Shown in pieces: positions 7,263 through 13,946 of a stretch of DNA of 64,000 bases. Below the pieces are notes generated by a model that was not told the origin of the DNA, ran no database searches, and saw only the letters and a list, made by a program, of their open reading frames with translations. The translations under genes and the position numbers were made by a program. Every line of letters begins with the position of its first letter. Positions within the stretch are counted from its first letter, which is position 1. The stretch is from Gemmatimonadota bacterium (GTDB lineage Bacteria; Gemmatimonadota; Gemmatimonadetes; Gemmatimonadales; Gemmatimonadaceae): positions 1 through 64,000 of the forward strand of contig JADJNZ010000011.1 in NCBI GenBank assembly GCA_016714015.1, read 5' to 3'.

Positions 7263-8045
7263 TCACGCGGCGAGGAGCGGTCGCATCGGTCCCTCCTGCA
7301 CCTGCGCACGCGCCACCGGAGCGAGCGCTGCCGGAGCGAGCACCACCGGAGCGAGCACCACCGGATCCGCCGCGACGACCGCCGCCTCGCGCACCCGCCG
7401 CCGGCCCGGCAGGCGATGCACTCGCTTCGCCTGTCGCCACGCGCTGAGCGTCGCCTCGTCGCGCCGGTAGCGCGCCCGCACGATCGCATCGATCCGGTTC
7501 ACGGCGAGTCGGCCGAGTCGGAGCTCGTCGGGGATCCCCTTGCTGGCGGTGAGGCGCGAGACGTGGAGCGTCTCGCGGCGCTCCGCCCCCAGCGCCACCG
7601 CGTCCCGCGCGGCGCGGAACTGCGCGAGGAAGTCGACCGGCATGCCCTGCGCGACGAACAGCGCTTCGTGCGGCGCGAGCTGCTCCAGCATCGCGTCGGC
7701 CGTCTGCAGCACCTGCGCCACGCTGAGCGACGATTTCGGCATCCGGAATCCCGCCGGAATCCCCACATCGGCCCCGGGGCCGATGTGCGCGCGCGCGATG
7801 GTCACGACGGGGCGGATGAACTCGTCGCGCAGGCGCCCGATCCGGTCCACCTGTCGCTCCCTCTCGGCGCGGCCGGTCGCCGTCCCGAAGTACTGGGTGC
7901 CGGCATGCTCGCGCAGGCGCGTGAGCGACGCTTCCAGCATCCGCCGCGCCTGCCGGATGTCGACCGGACTCTCGATGGGATGCTCGTCGAGGAAGATGCA
8001 GACGCGCATGAACGCTTCGGTCACTCGTTGATGGATCACGTACAT
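7263..8045 (-). CDS. Unrecognised 260-aa protein with VVLAP repeats at its C-terminus
   Basis: The start at 8045 is chosen because AGAGGAG stands about eight bases upstream and MYVIHQRVTEAF begins the only stretch with protein-like composition; the frame stays open further upstream through repeat DNA. Residues 1-215 look like a soluble helical protein with charged helices (RQARRMLEASLTRLRE, AERERQVDRIGRLRDEF). The last 40 residues contain three VVLAP-type pentapeptides made by 15-bp DNA repeats. No domain is recognised. The gene points back towards the integron; the 257 bases between it and the last attC hold nothing I recognise. Confidence 0.6.
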   Translation of the reverse strand: MYVIHQRVTEAFMRVCIFLDEHPIESPVDIRQARRMLEASLTRLREHAGTQYFGTATGRAERERQVDRIGRLRDEFIRPVVTIARAHIGPGADVGIPAGFRMPKSSLSVAQVLQTADAMLEQLAPHEALFVAQGMPVDFLAQFRAARDAVALGAERRETLHVSRLTASKGIPDELRLGRLAVNRIDAIVRARYRRDEATLSAWRQAKRVHRLPGRRRVREAAVVAADPVVLAPVVLAPAALAPVARAQVQEGPMRPLLAA

Positions 8046-8099
8046 GGGTGAAGCTCCTCTGAATGGGATTTGGTGGACTCGGGGGACGGCAGTGCGAGC

Positions 8100-8440
8100 T
8101 CGACGTCGGACCGAACGGACTCGAGGCCGGACGGGAGCGGCTCCGGATCGGTCGCGGCGGACCGCGCGGTCGCGGCGGACCGCGACTCGGTCGCGGCGGA
8201 CCGCGACTCGGTCGCGGGCGACGATGCGCACGTCGCGGGGCACTGTGCACACGTCGCGGGGCACCGTGCGCACGTCGCGGAGCACTGTGCGCACGTCGCG
8301 GCGGACTGTGCGCAGCACCCGGGTGACCGGACGCCGCGTGCCGCCGACCGTGCGCCGGTCGCGCCGGACTGTGCGCCAGTCTCGCGAAACCGTGCGCCCG
8401 TCGCGGCACGCTGCGCGCACGTCGCGCGCGGCTGCAACTC
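8100..8440. repeat. Degenerate 21-bp tandem repeats upstream of the 260-aa gene
   Basis: About 14 diverged 21-base units follow one another. The clearest are two copies of GTCGCGGCGGACCGCGACTC (8170-8215) and four of CGTCGCGGRGCACYGTGCRCA (about 8230-8310). The unit equals seven codons, so all frames show heptapeptide repeats (RSAATES, CAQCPAT on the minus strand; AHVAGHC on the plus strand), and it is unclear which, if any, is translated. The block lies between a promoter-like site at 8601-8629 and the start codon at 8045. Confidence 0.8.
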
Positions 8441-8868
8441 GAGATCCGGCACCTCGTTACCACGCTGCCCCCGACTCGTAGGTGGTCGCGCCGACCGGTG
8501 CGGTCGACTCGACTGGCTCACACGAGGTCGCGGGCTCCTCTTCGCCGCGCGACGCACTCTCGTCGGTCGGCGAAGGAGACTTGGAGCGAGTCCCTCTACT
8601 CCTATATCTCTCCAGAACGCCAATTCCAATTACGCCTGAATGGCGAGCTCTTATCGGCCGTATTGGCAGGGACGTCCGGTCTTCTGTGTGTGAGGCGACA
8701 GGCACCTGGCGGTGCCCGTCCGAGTGATCCAGGAGGTGACCGCGCGGCTCCATCTCGCCATGCTCCGCGGTCGCGCGGCGCGCCGACCCGTGGCGCCCCG
8801 AGGCCCGCCGCCAGCAGATTCCTCCCAGCGGCAACGCCACGACTCCCGCAACGCCCTGAGGGACACGC
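8441..8868. other. Gene-free stretch with promoter-like sequences
   Basis: No convincing coding sequence is seen here. The part at 8580-8660 is less GC-rich than its surroundings and has promoter-like elements on both strands: minus strand TTGGAA-17-TATAGG, and plus strand TTGGAG (8581-8586), 16 bases, TATATC (8603-8608). It therefore looks like a divergent promoter region between the repeat-led gene on the left and the small membrane-protein gene at 8869. Confidence 0.4.
8601..8629 (-). promoter_or_regulatory. Putative sigma-70 promoter reading left into the 21-bp repeats
   Basis: On the minus strand TTGGAA (8629-8624), a 17-base spacer and TATAGG (8606-8601) make a good vegetative promoter in an AT-richer patch. 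The transcript would have a leader of about 550 nt containing the tandem repeats before the ATG at 8045. Confidence 0.45.
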
Positions 8869-9108
8869 ATGAACATGGTCGTCGCCGGATGGACCATCGC
8901 CTTCTGGTTCGCCGCGCTGGGCGGCGGCCTCTACTGGACGCGGCGCTACGTGCGCGCCATCGAGGCGAAGGCGGGCGAGCACGAGCGGATCGCCGCGCTC
9001 GAGGCGCGCCTGGCCGCCCTCGAGGCGACGCAGTCCCAGTCGCTCGCCGCGCCCCGAACGGCCGAGCCGGCGCGGGTGGCCGCTCAGGCCACCACCACCA
9101 CCCGCTAG
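8869..9108 (+). CDS. Small membrane-anchored coiled-coil protein
   Basis: This 79-aa protein has one N-terminal membrane helix (about residues 4-24, VAGWTIAFWFAALGGGLYW), then a helical charged region with the heptad pattern IAALEARLAALEATQSQSLAA, then an Ala/Thr-rich tail. It resembles small phage-shock-like or unknown anchors but no family is assigned. First in a series of very short genes read to the right. Confidence 0.6.
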   Translation: MNMVVAGWTIAFWFAALGGGLYWTRRYVRAIEAKAGEHERIAALEARLAALEATQSQSLAAPRTAEPARVAAQATTTTR

Positions 9109-9150
9109 CTCGGGCGCGCGGCCCACACCCACCTCCCACGAGGGTCTCCC

Positions 9151-9372
9151 ATGTCCCGCGACGCGGTCACGCATCCCAACGCCGAGGCCTTCCCGGCCGG
9201 GCTCTCCGGTCCCGCGCTGCGGGCGCTCGCGCACGCGGGGATCCGCTCGCTCGCGCAGCTCGCCCAACGGTCCGAGGCGTCGGTCGCGGCGCTCCACGGG
9301 ATGGGACCCAAGGGCATCCGCCTCCTTCGCGCCGCCCTCGAACAGCAGGGACGCCACTTCCGGCAAGGCTGA
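9151..9372 (+). CDS. Small helix-hairpin-helix (RNA polymerase alpha C-terminal-like) protein
   Basis: This 73-aa protein consists almost wholly of one fold: FPAGLSGPALRALAHAGI, a second helix SLAQLAQRSEASVAALHG and MGPKGIRLLRAALEQQG, matching the pattern of the alpha-subunit C-terminal domain and related HhH modules (LSxPALRAL, Lx.GMGPKxIxxLxxAL). It probably binds DNA or protein non-specifically; stand-alone copies are mostly uncharacterised. The small purine-rich box GAGGG is about nine bases before ATG. Confidence 0.7.
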   Translation: MSRDAVTHPNAEAFPAGLSGPALRALAHAGIRSLAQLAQRSEASVAALHGMGPKGIRLLRAALEQQGRHFRQG

Positions 9373-9442
9373 GCCGAGCGCGGTCGGGCGATCGGGCGCA
9401 TCTTCAGGACAGGCGCGACCCGGCCCTTCTCCAGGTACCCCC

Positions 9443-9604
9443 GTGGAAAAACTGCTCGTCATGATCGTCTCGACCGTCGGCAGCGCCATCGGCTGGTGGC
9501 TGGGCGCGCGGGTCGGCATCATGACCGCCTTCATGGTCAGCATCGTCGGGCTCGCGTTGGGCGTCTGGGGCGGCCGCCGGCTCGCCCGGCACTGGTCGAT
9601 CTGA
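9443..9604 (+). CDS. Very small membrane protein (53 aa)
   Basis: A GTG at 9443 opens a 53-codon frame ending TGA 9602-9604. The product is nearly all hydrophobic: VEKLLVMIVSTVGSAIGWWL then GARVGIMTAFMVSIVGLALG, ending with the basic tail GGRRLARHW. I recall similar small proteins of the type EKLL-GSxxGWWLGAR-GxMTAF in several Gram-negative groups; their role is unknown. The next 150 bases include a short frame (MVSVYGDIPLDTRT, from 9666) that may be a fragment of another tiny gene but lacks a good start. Confidence 0.65.
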   Translation: MEKLLVMIVSTVGSAIGWWLGARVGIMTAFMVSIVGLALGVWGGRRLARHWSI

Positions 9605-9756
9605 CGCCCGCTGGTTCACCGCCGTCATCGGCCTCTATGCGCTGGCGTTCCTGGAGCAGATATTGATGGTGAGCGTGTACGGCGACATCCCGCTGGACAC
9701 GCGGACGATCCTCTGGCTGACGCGCCGCACGCGCGCATCCTCATAAGGGAGGTCCC

Positions 9757-9915
9757 ATGGCGAAGAAGCATCGTACGGCCGTTCCCGACTTCTCGAGCCA
9801 CAAGCCGCAGGCGCTCCGCCCGGGCGTCACGCCGGCGAAGGCCCCGGTCCCGGTGCCGGCGCCGCGGGTGAAGCCGCAATCGACGAACGCGAAGTCGGGG
9901 CGCCGCGGCGGATGA
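9757..9915 (+). CDS. Small basic Pro/Lys-rich protein (52 aa)
   Basis: ATG 9757 follows a strong ribosome site (AAGGGAGG at 9745-9752). The product starts MAKKHRTAVPDFSSHKPQA, is rich in Lys, Pro and Ala (KAPVPVPAPRVKP) and ends GRRGG, with no hydrophobic segment: probably disordered and possibly nucleic-acid binding. Its TGA overlaps the ATG of the following lipoprotein gene (ATGA), so the two are probably translated in a coupled way. Confidence 0.6.
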   Translation: MAKKHRTAVPDFSSHKPQALRPGVTPAKAPVPVPAPRVKPQSTNAKSGRRGG

Positions 9916-10373
9916 GGACGCGATGGGCGTCTCGCGCGCCGGTCGCCACGCTGCTCGCCGCGCTGACGCTGGTCGTCGCCGCGACGGCCTGCTCCGATCC
10001 GCTCGCGCCGGAGGACGCCGCCGGCGTGTACGTGCGCGGGCCCGGCGGGTTCACGTACGCCCCGAACGACGCGTACTACCGCATCCACGCGGACACGATC
10101 CTGCTCCGCGCCGACGGCACCGGCGTGCGGCGGACCCATATCGAGTTGCCGACGATGGGACCGATGCCGACGATCACCCGGAACGAGTTGCCGTTCCGGT
10201 ATTCGCTCGACGGTCGTGATGTGCTCGTGTCCTACCTGTGTCCCGGGATGTGCCTCGCCATGAGCGCGCCCGTGCGCTTCGAACTCTGGGGCGGGGTGCT
10301 CATCGCGCGCGACGAGCCCGACGCGACCTTCGAGCGGCGGAGCCCGGTCGCGCCGGTGGGCGAACTCTACTAG
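9912..10373 (+). CDS. Putative lipoprotein, unknown function
   Basis: This 153-aa protein has a lipoprotein signal with a hydrophobic core VATLLAALTLVVAA and lipobox ATAC. The mature part is beta-rich (GVYVRGPGGFTYAPNDAYYR) and has a CPGMC pair that could form a disulfide. No family is recognised. It overlaps its upstream neighbour by ATGA and its downstream one by a shared G (TAGTG), so it is the middle of an operon of small envelope genes. Confidence 0.6.
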   Translation: MRTRWASRAPVATLLAALTLVVAATACSDPLAPEDAAGVYVRGPGGFTYAPNDAYYRIHADTILLRADGTGVRRTHIELPTMGPMPTITRNELPFRYSLDGRDVLVSYLCPGMCLAMSAPVRFELWGGVLIARDEPDATFERRSPVAPVGELY

Positions 10374-10753
10374 TGCGAGCCGCATCGGCCATCCTCTCGC
10401 GCGCGAGCGCGGCGCTGCTCGCGCTCGGCGGTCTCGCGCTCCTCTTCGCGTCGGACCGGATCCTGCCGTGGCTCGCGCCGGGGATGCCGCCGAACGCCGC
10501 ATGGATCGGACAGTTGATCGCCGCCGGCTGGGCGGGCATCGCGTTCCACAACTGGATCGCGCGCGAGCAGCGCCTCGGCGGCATCTACGGACGCCCCACG
10601 GTGCTGCTGAATCTCATGCTCTATATGATCAGTGCGCTCGGCCTGGTGAAGGCGGACGGCGCGCCGATGGCGGTCCGGGTGATGGCGCTCCCGTTCGGCG
10701 CAATGGCCGCCCTCTACGGTGCGGTGCTCCTGCGCGGCCCCTTCGACACCTAG
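10373..10753 (+). CDS. Small multi-span membrane protein, unknown function
   Basis: GTG 10373 shares its G with the TAG of the previous gene. The 126-aa product has three or four hydrophobic stretches (about residues 8-26, 44-56, 74-90, 100-122). No domain is recognised; the gene order suggests an envelope role. The TAG stop directly abuts the GTG of the DinB-like gene, again implying translational coupling. Confidence 0.6.
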   Translation: MRAASAILSRASAALLALGGLALLFASDRILPWLAPGMPPNAAWIGQLIAAGWAGIAFHNWIAREQRLGGIYGRPTVLLNLMLYMISALGLVKADGAPMAVRVMALPFGAMAALYGAVLLRGPFDT

Positions 10754-11290
10754 GTGCCCGCGCCCCACGCGTTCGACCTCGCCGAGGCGGTGGCCCTGCT
10801 CGAGCGCACGCCGTCGGCGTTCCGCGCCCTGCTCGCCGGGCTGCCGGAGGCGTGGACCACCGCGGACGAGGGGCCGGAGACCTTCACCGCGTTCGACAAC
10901 GTGGGCCATCTCGTGCATGGGGAGCGGACCGACTGGATCCCCCGCGCGCGGATCATCCTCGCGCAGGGGAGCGACCGCCGTTTCGCGCCGTTCGACCGCT
11001 TCGCGCAGCAGCACGAGAGCGCCGGGAAGACCCTCGGCGCGCTGCTGGACGAGTTCGCCACGTTGCGCGCCGGGAACGTCGCGACGCTGCGGCGCTGGTC
11101 GCTGACGGACGCGCAGCTCGCGCTCGTGGGCGAGCATCCCGCCTTCGGGGCGGTGACGCTGCGGCAGCTGCTCGCGACCTGGGTCGCGCACGACCTCGGC
11201 CATCTCGCGCAGACGTCGCGGGTGATGGCGAAGCGCTATCGCGAGGCGGTGGGCCCGTGGCGCGCGTATCTCCCCGTGCTCGACCGATGA
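10754..11290 (+). CDS. DinB-family protein
   Basis: This 178-aa four-helix-bundle protein resembles DinB/DUF664 proteins, which bind a metal through three histidines and include thiol S-transferases (bacillithiol or mycothiol type). Candidate ligands are the His of NVGHLVHGE (about residue 55) and the two of VAHDLGHLAQ (about 138-142). Substrate unknown. GTG start immediately after the previous stop; its end overlaps the flavoprotein start by ATGA. Confidence 0.75.
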   Translation: MPAPHAFDLAEAVALLERTPSAFRALLAGLPEAWTTADEGPETFTAFDNVGHLVHGERTDWIPRARIILAQGSDRRFAPFDRFAQQHESAGKTLGALLDEFATLRAGNVATLRRWSLTDAQLALVGEHPAFGAVTLRQLLATWVAHDLGHLAQTSRVMAKRYREAVGPWRAYLPVLDR

Positions 11291-12555
11291 GCGCGCCCGA
11301 GGGGCGCGCGCCGCGGCGCGTGGTGGTGGTGGGCGCGGGAGCGGCCGGCGCGATGGCGGCGATCTTCGCGGCGAGTGGCGGTGCGCGCACCACGCTCGTG
11401 GAGCGCACCGCCGACGGCGGCCGCAAGATCCTCATCAGCGGCGGCGGCCGATGCAACATCCTCCCGCTGACGCTCGACGAGACGCGCTTCGTGACCGACT
11501 CGTCGCCGAACACCCTCCGGCGCATCGTGCGCTCGTGGCCGCTCGCCGAGCAGCGGCGGTTCTTCGAGGAGACGGTCGGGATCCCGCTGGCGGAGGAGCC
11601 GGCGCTCGCGAAGGTGTTCCCCGCGTCGCACAAGGCGCGCGACGTGCGCGACGGGTTGCTCGCGCTCGCCCGCGCGCGCGGCGCGACGCTGCGGATGGCG
11701 ACGCGCGTGCTCGACGTCGCGCCGCACGCGGGCGCCTGGCGCGTGACGCTCGCCGACGCCGACCCGATCGACGCCGACGCGGTGATCCTCGCGAGCGGCG
11801 GCCTCTCGGTGCCCAACACGGGGAGCGAGGGCTTCGGGCTCGAGACGGCGCGCGCGCTGGGGCATGTGATGCACCCGTCGTACGCGGCGCTCACGCCGAT
11901 CCACGATGCGTCGGGAGCGTTCGCCGCGCTCTCTGGGGTGTCGCTCACGGTGACGCTCACCGCGCGCTCCGCGGCGCGCACGGCGACGCACACGGGCGGG
12001 TTCCTCTTCACGCACCAGGGCTACAGCGGGCCGGCGGCGCTCAACGTCTCGCATGTGGTGGTGCGGGCGCGACACGAGGGGATGCCGGCGCGCCTCACGG
12101 TGCAGTGGACCGCGCTGGGCGACGCCGAGTGGGAGGCGGCGCTGCGTCCGCAGGGCGCGCGCACGGTCGCGGCGGCGGTGCGCGGCGAGCTCCCCGACCG
12201 GCTGGCGATGGCGCTCATCGAGCGCGCGGCGGTCGATCCGCTGCGTTCGCTCGCGGAGCTGCGGCGCGAGGAGCGCAAGCGGCTGATCGAGATGCTCGTG
12301 CGCGGCGACCTGCCGTGGAGCGGCGACGACGGCTACAAGAAGGCGGAGGTCACCGGCGGCGGGGTGAGTCTCGCCGAGATCGACCCGCGCACGATGGAGA
12401 GCAAGCGGCACCCCGGGCTCTTCCTGTGCGGCGAGCTGCTCGACGCGTTCGGGCCGATCGGCGGCTACAACTTCCTCTGGGCATGGGCGACGGGTCGGGC
12501 CGCGGGCAGCGCGGCGTCCGCACGCGTGGTGGCGGGTGATCCCGCTCGCGGGTGA
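11287..12555 (+). CDS. BaiN/HI0933-type FAD-dependent oxidoreductase
   Basis: This 422-aa cytosolic flavoprotein has the dinucleotide motif VVGAGAAGAMAAIFAA near the N-terminus, the family signature ISGGGRCN (residues 56-63), a middle insertion domain, and C-terminal FAD contacts GELLDAFGPIGGYNFLWAW. Members are annotated as NAD(P)/FAD-dependent oxidoreductases, including bile-acid BaiN; the physiological substrate in non-gut bacteria is unknown. Length is normal for the family (about 400). Start ATG overlaps the stop of the DinB gene. Confidence 0.85.
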   Translation: MSAPEGRAPRRVVVVGAGAAGAMAAIFAASGGARTTLVERTADGGRKILISGGGRCNILPLTLDETRFVTDSSPNTLRRIVRSWPLAEQRRFFEETVGIPLAEEPALAKVFPASHKARDVRDGLLALARARGATLRMATRVLDVAPHAGAWRVTLADADPIDADAVILASGGLSVPNTGSEGFGLETARALGHVMHPSYAALTPIHDASGAFAALSGVSLTVTLTARSAARTATHTGGFLFTHQGYSGPAALNVSHVVVRARHEGMPARLTVQWTALGDAEWEAALRPQGARTVAAAVRGELPDRLAMALIERAAVDPLRSLAELRREERKRLIEMLVRGDLPWSGDDGYKKAEVTGGGVSLAEIDPRTMESKRHPGLFLCGELLDAFGPIGGYNFLWAWATGRAAGSAASARVVAGDPARG

Positions 12556-12600
12556 CTGAACGGCGCGCATTCGCGTAGATTCGGTCACGGAGGCACCACC

Positions 12601-12918
12601 ATGCTGAACGCCCAGTACTTCCGCACCGCCTTCGCGGATGCGGTGCGCCAGAACGATCCACGTCATCGCGTGGAGCTGCACCTGCGCACCGGCGCGGTCT
12701 ATGAAGTGACCGGCGTGCACGAGGTGGACGACGGGTTCGTCTCGCTCGACGTGCTCCCGCCCGAGGAGGCGGACATCGCCGCGCAGCGCGCGCGCGCCGG
12801 GGCCGCCGCGGCCCCTAACTCGGGCGCGACGGACCGGCTCGTCGTGTCGTACGAGAGCATCAGCTGCGTGCACGTTACGCCGGCGTCCCGTGCCGCGGTG
12901 CGGACCGCGGGCTTCTGA
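12601..12918 (+). CDS. Hypothetical small protein
   Basis: This 105-aa protein begins with a short helix (NAQYFRTAFADAVRQ), followed by likely beta strands (HRVELHLRTGAVYEVTGVHEVDDGFVSLDVLPP), an Ala-rich linker and another strand region (LVVSYESISCVHVTP). The pattern looks like a small SH3- or Sm-like barrel, but this is inference. GGAGGC lies before ATG 12601. Fourteen bases separate it from the NadR gene, so the two are probably co-transcribed. Confidence 0.55.
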   Translation: MLNAQYFRTAFADAVRQNDPRHRVELHLRTGAVYEVTGVHEVDDGFVSLDVLPPEEADIAAQRARAGAAAAPNSGATDRLVVSYESISCVHVTPASRAAVRTAGF

Positions 12919-12932
12919 CGCCACCGCGGTCG

Positions 12933-13946
12933 ATGCGCGGACTGGTCCTCGGCAAGTTCCTCCCGTACCACCTCGGGCACGCGCACCTCATCCGTGAGGC
13001 GCGCCGGCAGTGCGATACGCTCACGGTGCTCGTGTGCAGCCTGCCGGACGACCCGATCCCCGGCGGCGAACGCTTCCAGTGGGTGCGCCGGGCGCACCCG
13101 GACTGCACCGTCGTGCACGTGACCGACGTGGTGCCGCAGGCGCCCGAGGAGTCGGCGGACTTCTGGCCGCTCTGGACCGCGCTCATCGCCCGGCACGCGG
13201 GACGCGTCGATCGCGTCTTCACCTCGGAGGCGTACGGCGACGAGTTGGGGCGCCGGCTCGGCGCCGAGCATGTGTGCGTCGATCGCGACCGTCGCGTGAT
13301 GCCGGTGTCGGGGAGCGCCCTGCGCGCCGATCCGGTCGCGCATTGGCGCTTCGTGCCGCGCGAGGTGAAGCCGTGGCTGGTGCGCCGCGTCGCGCTGCTC
13401 GGGCCCGAGTCGAGCGGCAAGACGACGCTCGCCGCACGGCTCGCCGAGCGGTTCGGCGTGCGGTGGGTCCCCGAGTACGGGCGCGAGTACTGCGAGACGC
13501 GCGATGCGCGCACGCTGGGGCCCGCGGACTTCGAGGCGATCGTCTGGGGACAGGCGAGCCTCGAGGACGCGATGGCCGCCGAGGGCGGGCCGGTGCTGAT
13601 CTGCGACACCGAGCTCCACACCACGTGCACCTGGAGCGAGATGATCCTCGGCGCGTGCGATCCGTGGCTGGTCGCGGCGGCGCGCGCGCGACGCTACGAC
13701 GCGATGCTGCTGCTCGCGCCCGACGTGCCCTGGGTCGCCGACGGGACACGCGTGCTCGAACTGGAGCGCGTGCGGCATCATCACCTGATCGAGCGCGAGC
13801 TGCGGGACGCGGGGCGCACGTGGGAGGCGATCCGCGGGCCGTTCGACGCGCGGGAGCGCGCTGCGATCGCCGCGGTGGAGCGCGTGCTCGGCGGCTACGG
13901 CCGCCGCGCCTCGACCGACTCGCCGGCGCGCAGCTCCACGACGTAG
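12933..13946 (+). CDS. nadR: NadR-like NMN adenylyltransferase / ribosylnicotinamide kinase
   Basis: This 337-aa protein has two catalytic domains for NAD salvage: an N-terminal nucleotidyltransferase (residues 1-135) with the GKFLPYHLGHAHLI motif and a VSGSALRADP motif in place of ISGTxIR, and a C-terminal nicotinamide riboside kinase with Walker A LLGPESSGKTTL (about 154-165). It lacks the N-terminal helix-turn-helix of enterobacterial NadR, so it should be an enzyme only. No PnuC transporter gene is adjacent. The last 52 bases overlap the convergent glycosidase gene. Confidence 0.88.
   Translation: MRGLVLGKFLPYHLGHAHLIREARRQCDTLTVLVCSLPDDPIPGGERFQWVRRAHPDCTVVHVTDVVPQAPEESADFWPLWTALIARHAGRVDRVFTSEAYGDELGRRLGAEHVCVDRDRRVMPVSGSALRADPVAHWRFVPREVKPWLVRRVALLGPESSGKTTLAARLAERFGVRWVPEYGREYCETRDARTLGPADFEAIVWGQASLEDAMAAEGGPVLICDTELHTTCTWSEMILGACDPWLVAAARARRYDAMLLLAPDVPWVADGTRVLELERVRHHHLIERELRDAGRTWEAIRGPFDARERAAIAAVERVLGGYGRRASTDSPARSSTT

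Noticed and set aside
8100..8440. CRISPR array
   Set aside because: The 21-bp units are contiguous with no unique spacers, unlike repeat-spacer alternation, and no cas genes are present.
8036..8629. 198-codon minus-strand frame with heptapeptide repeats (RSAATES, CAQCPAT)
   Set aside because: All frames are open over this repeat block, so openness is not evidence of coding. Its start lies upstream of the only promoter-like site and it overlaps the next gene. Kept as repeat DNA with coding left open.
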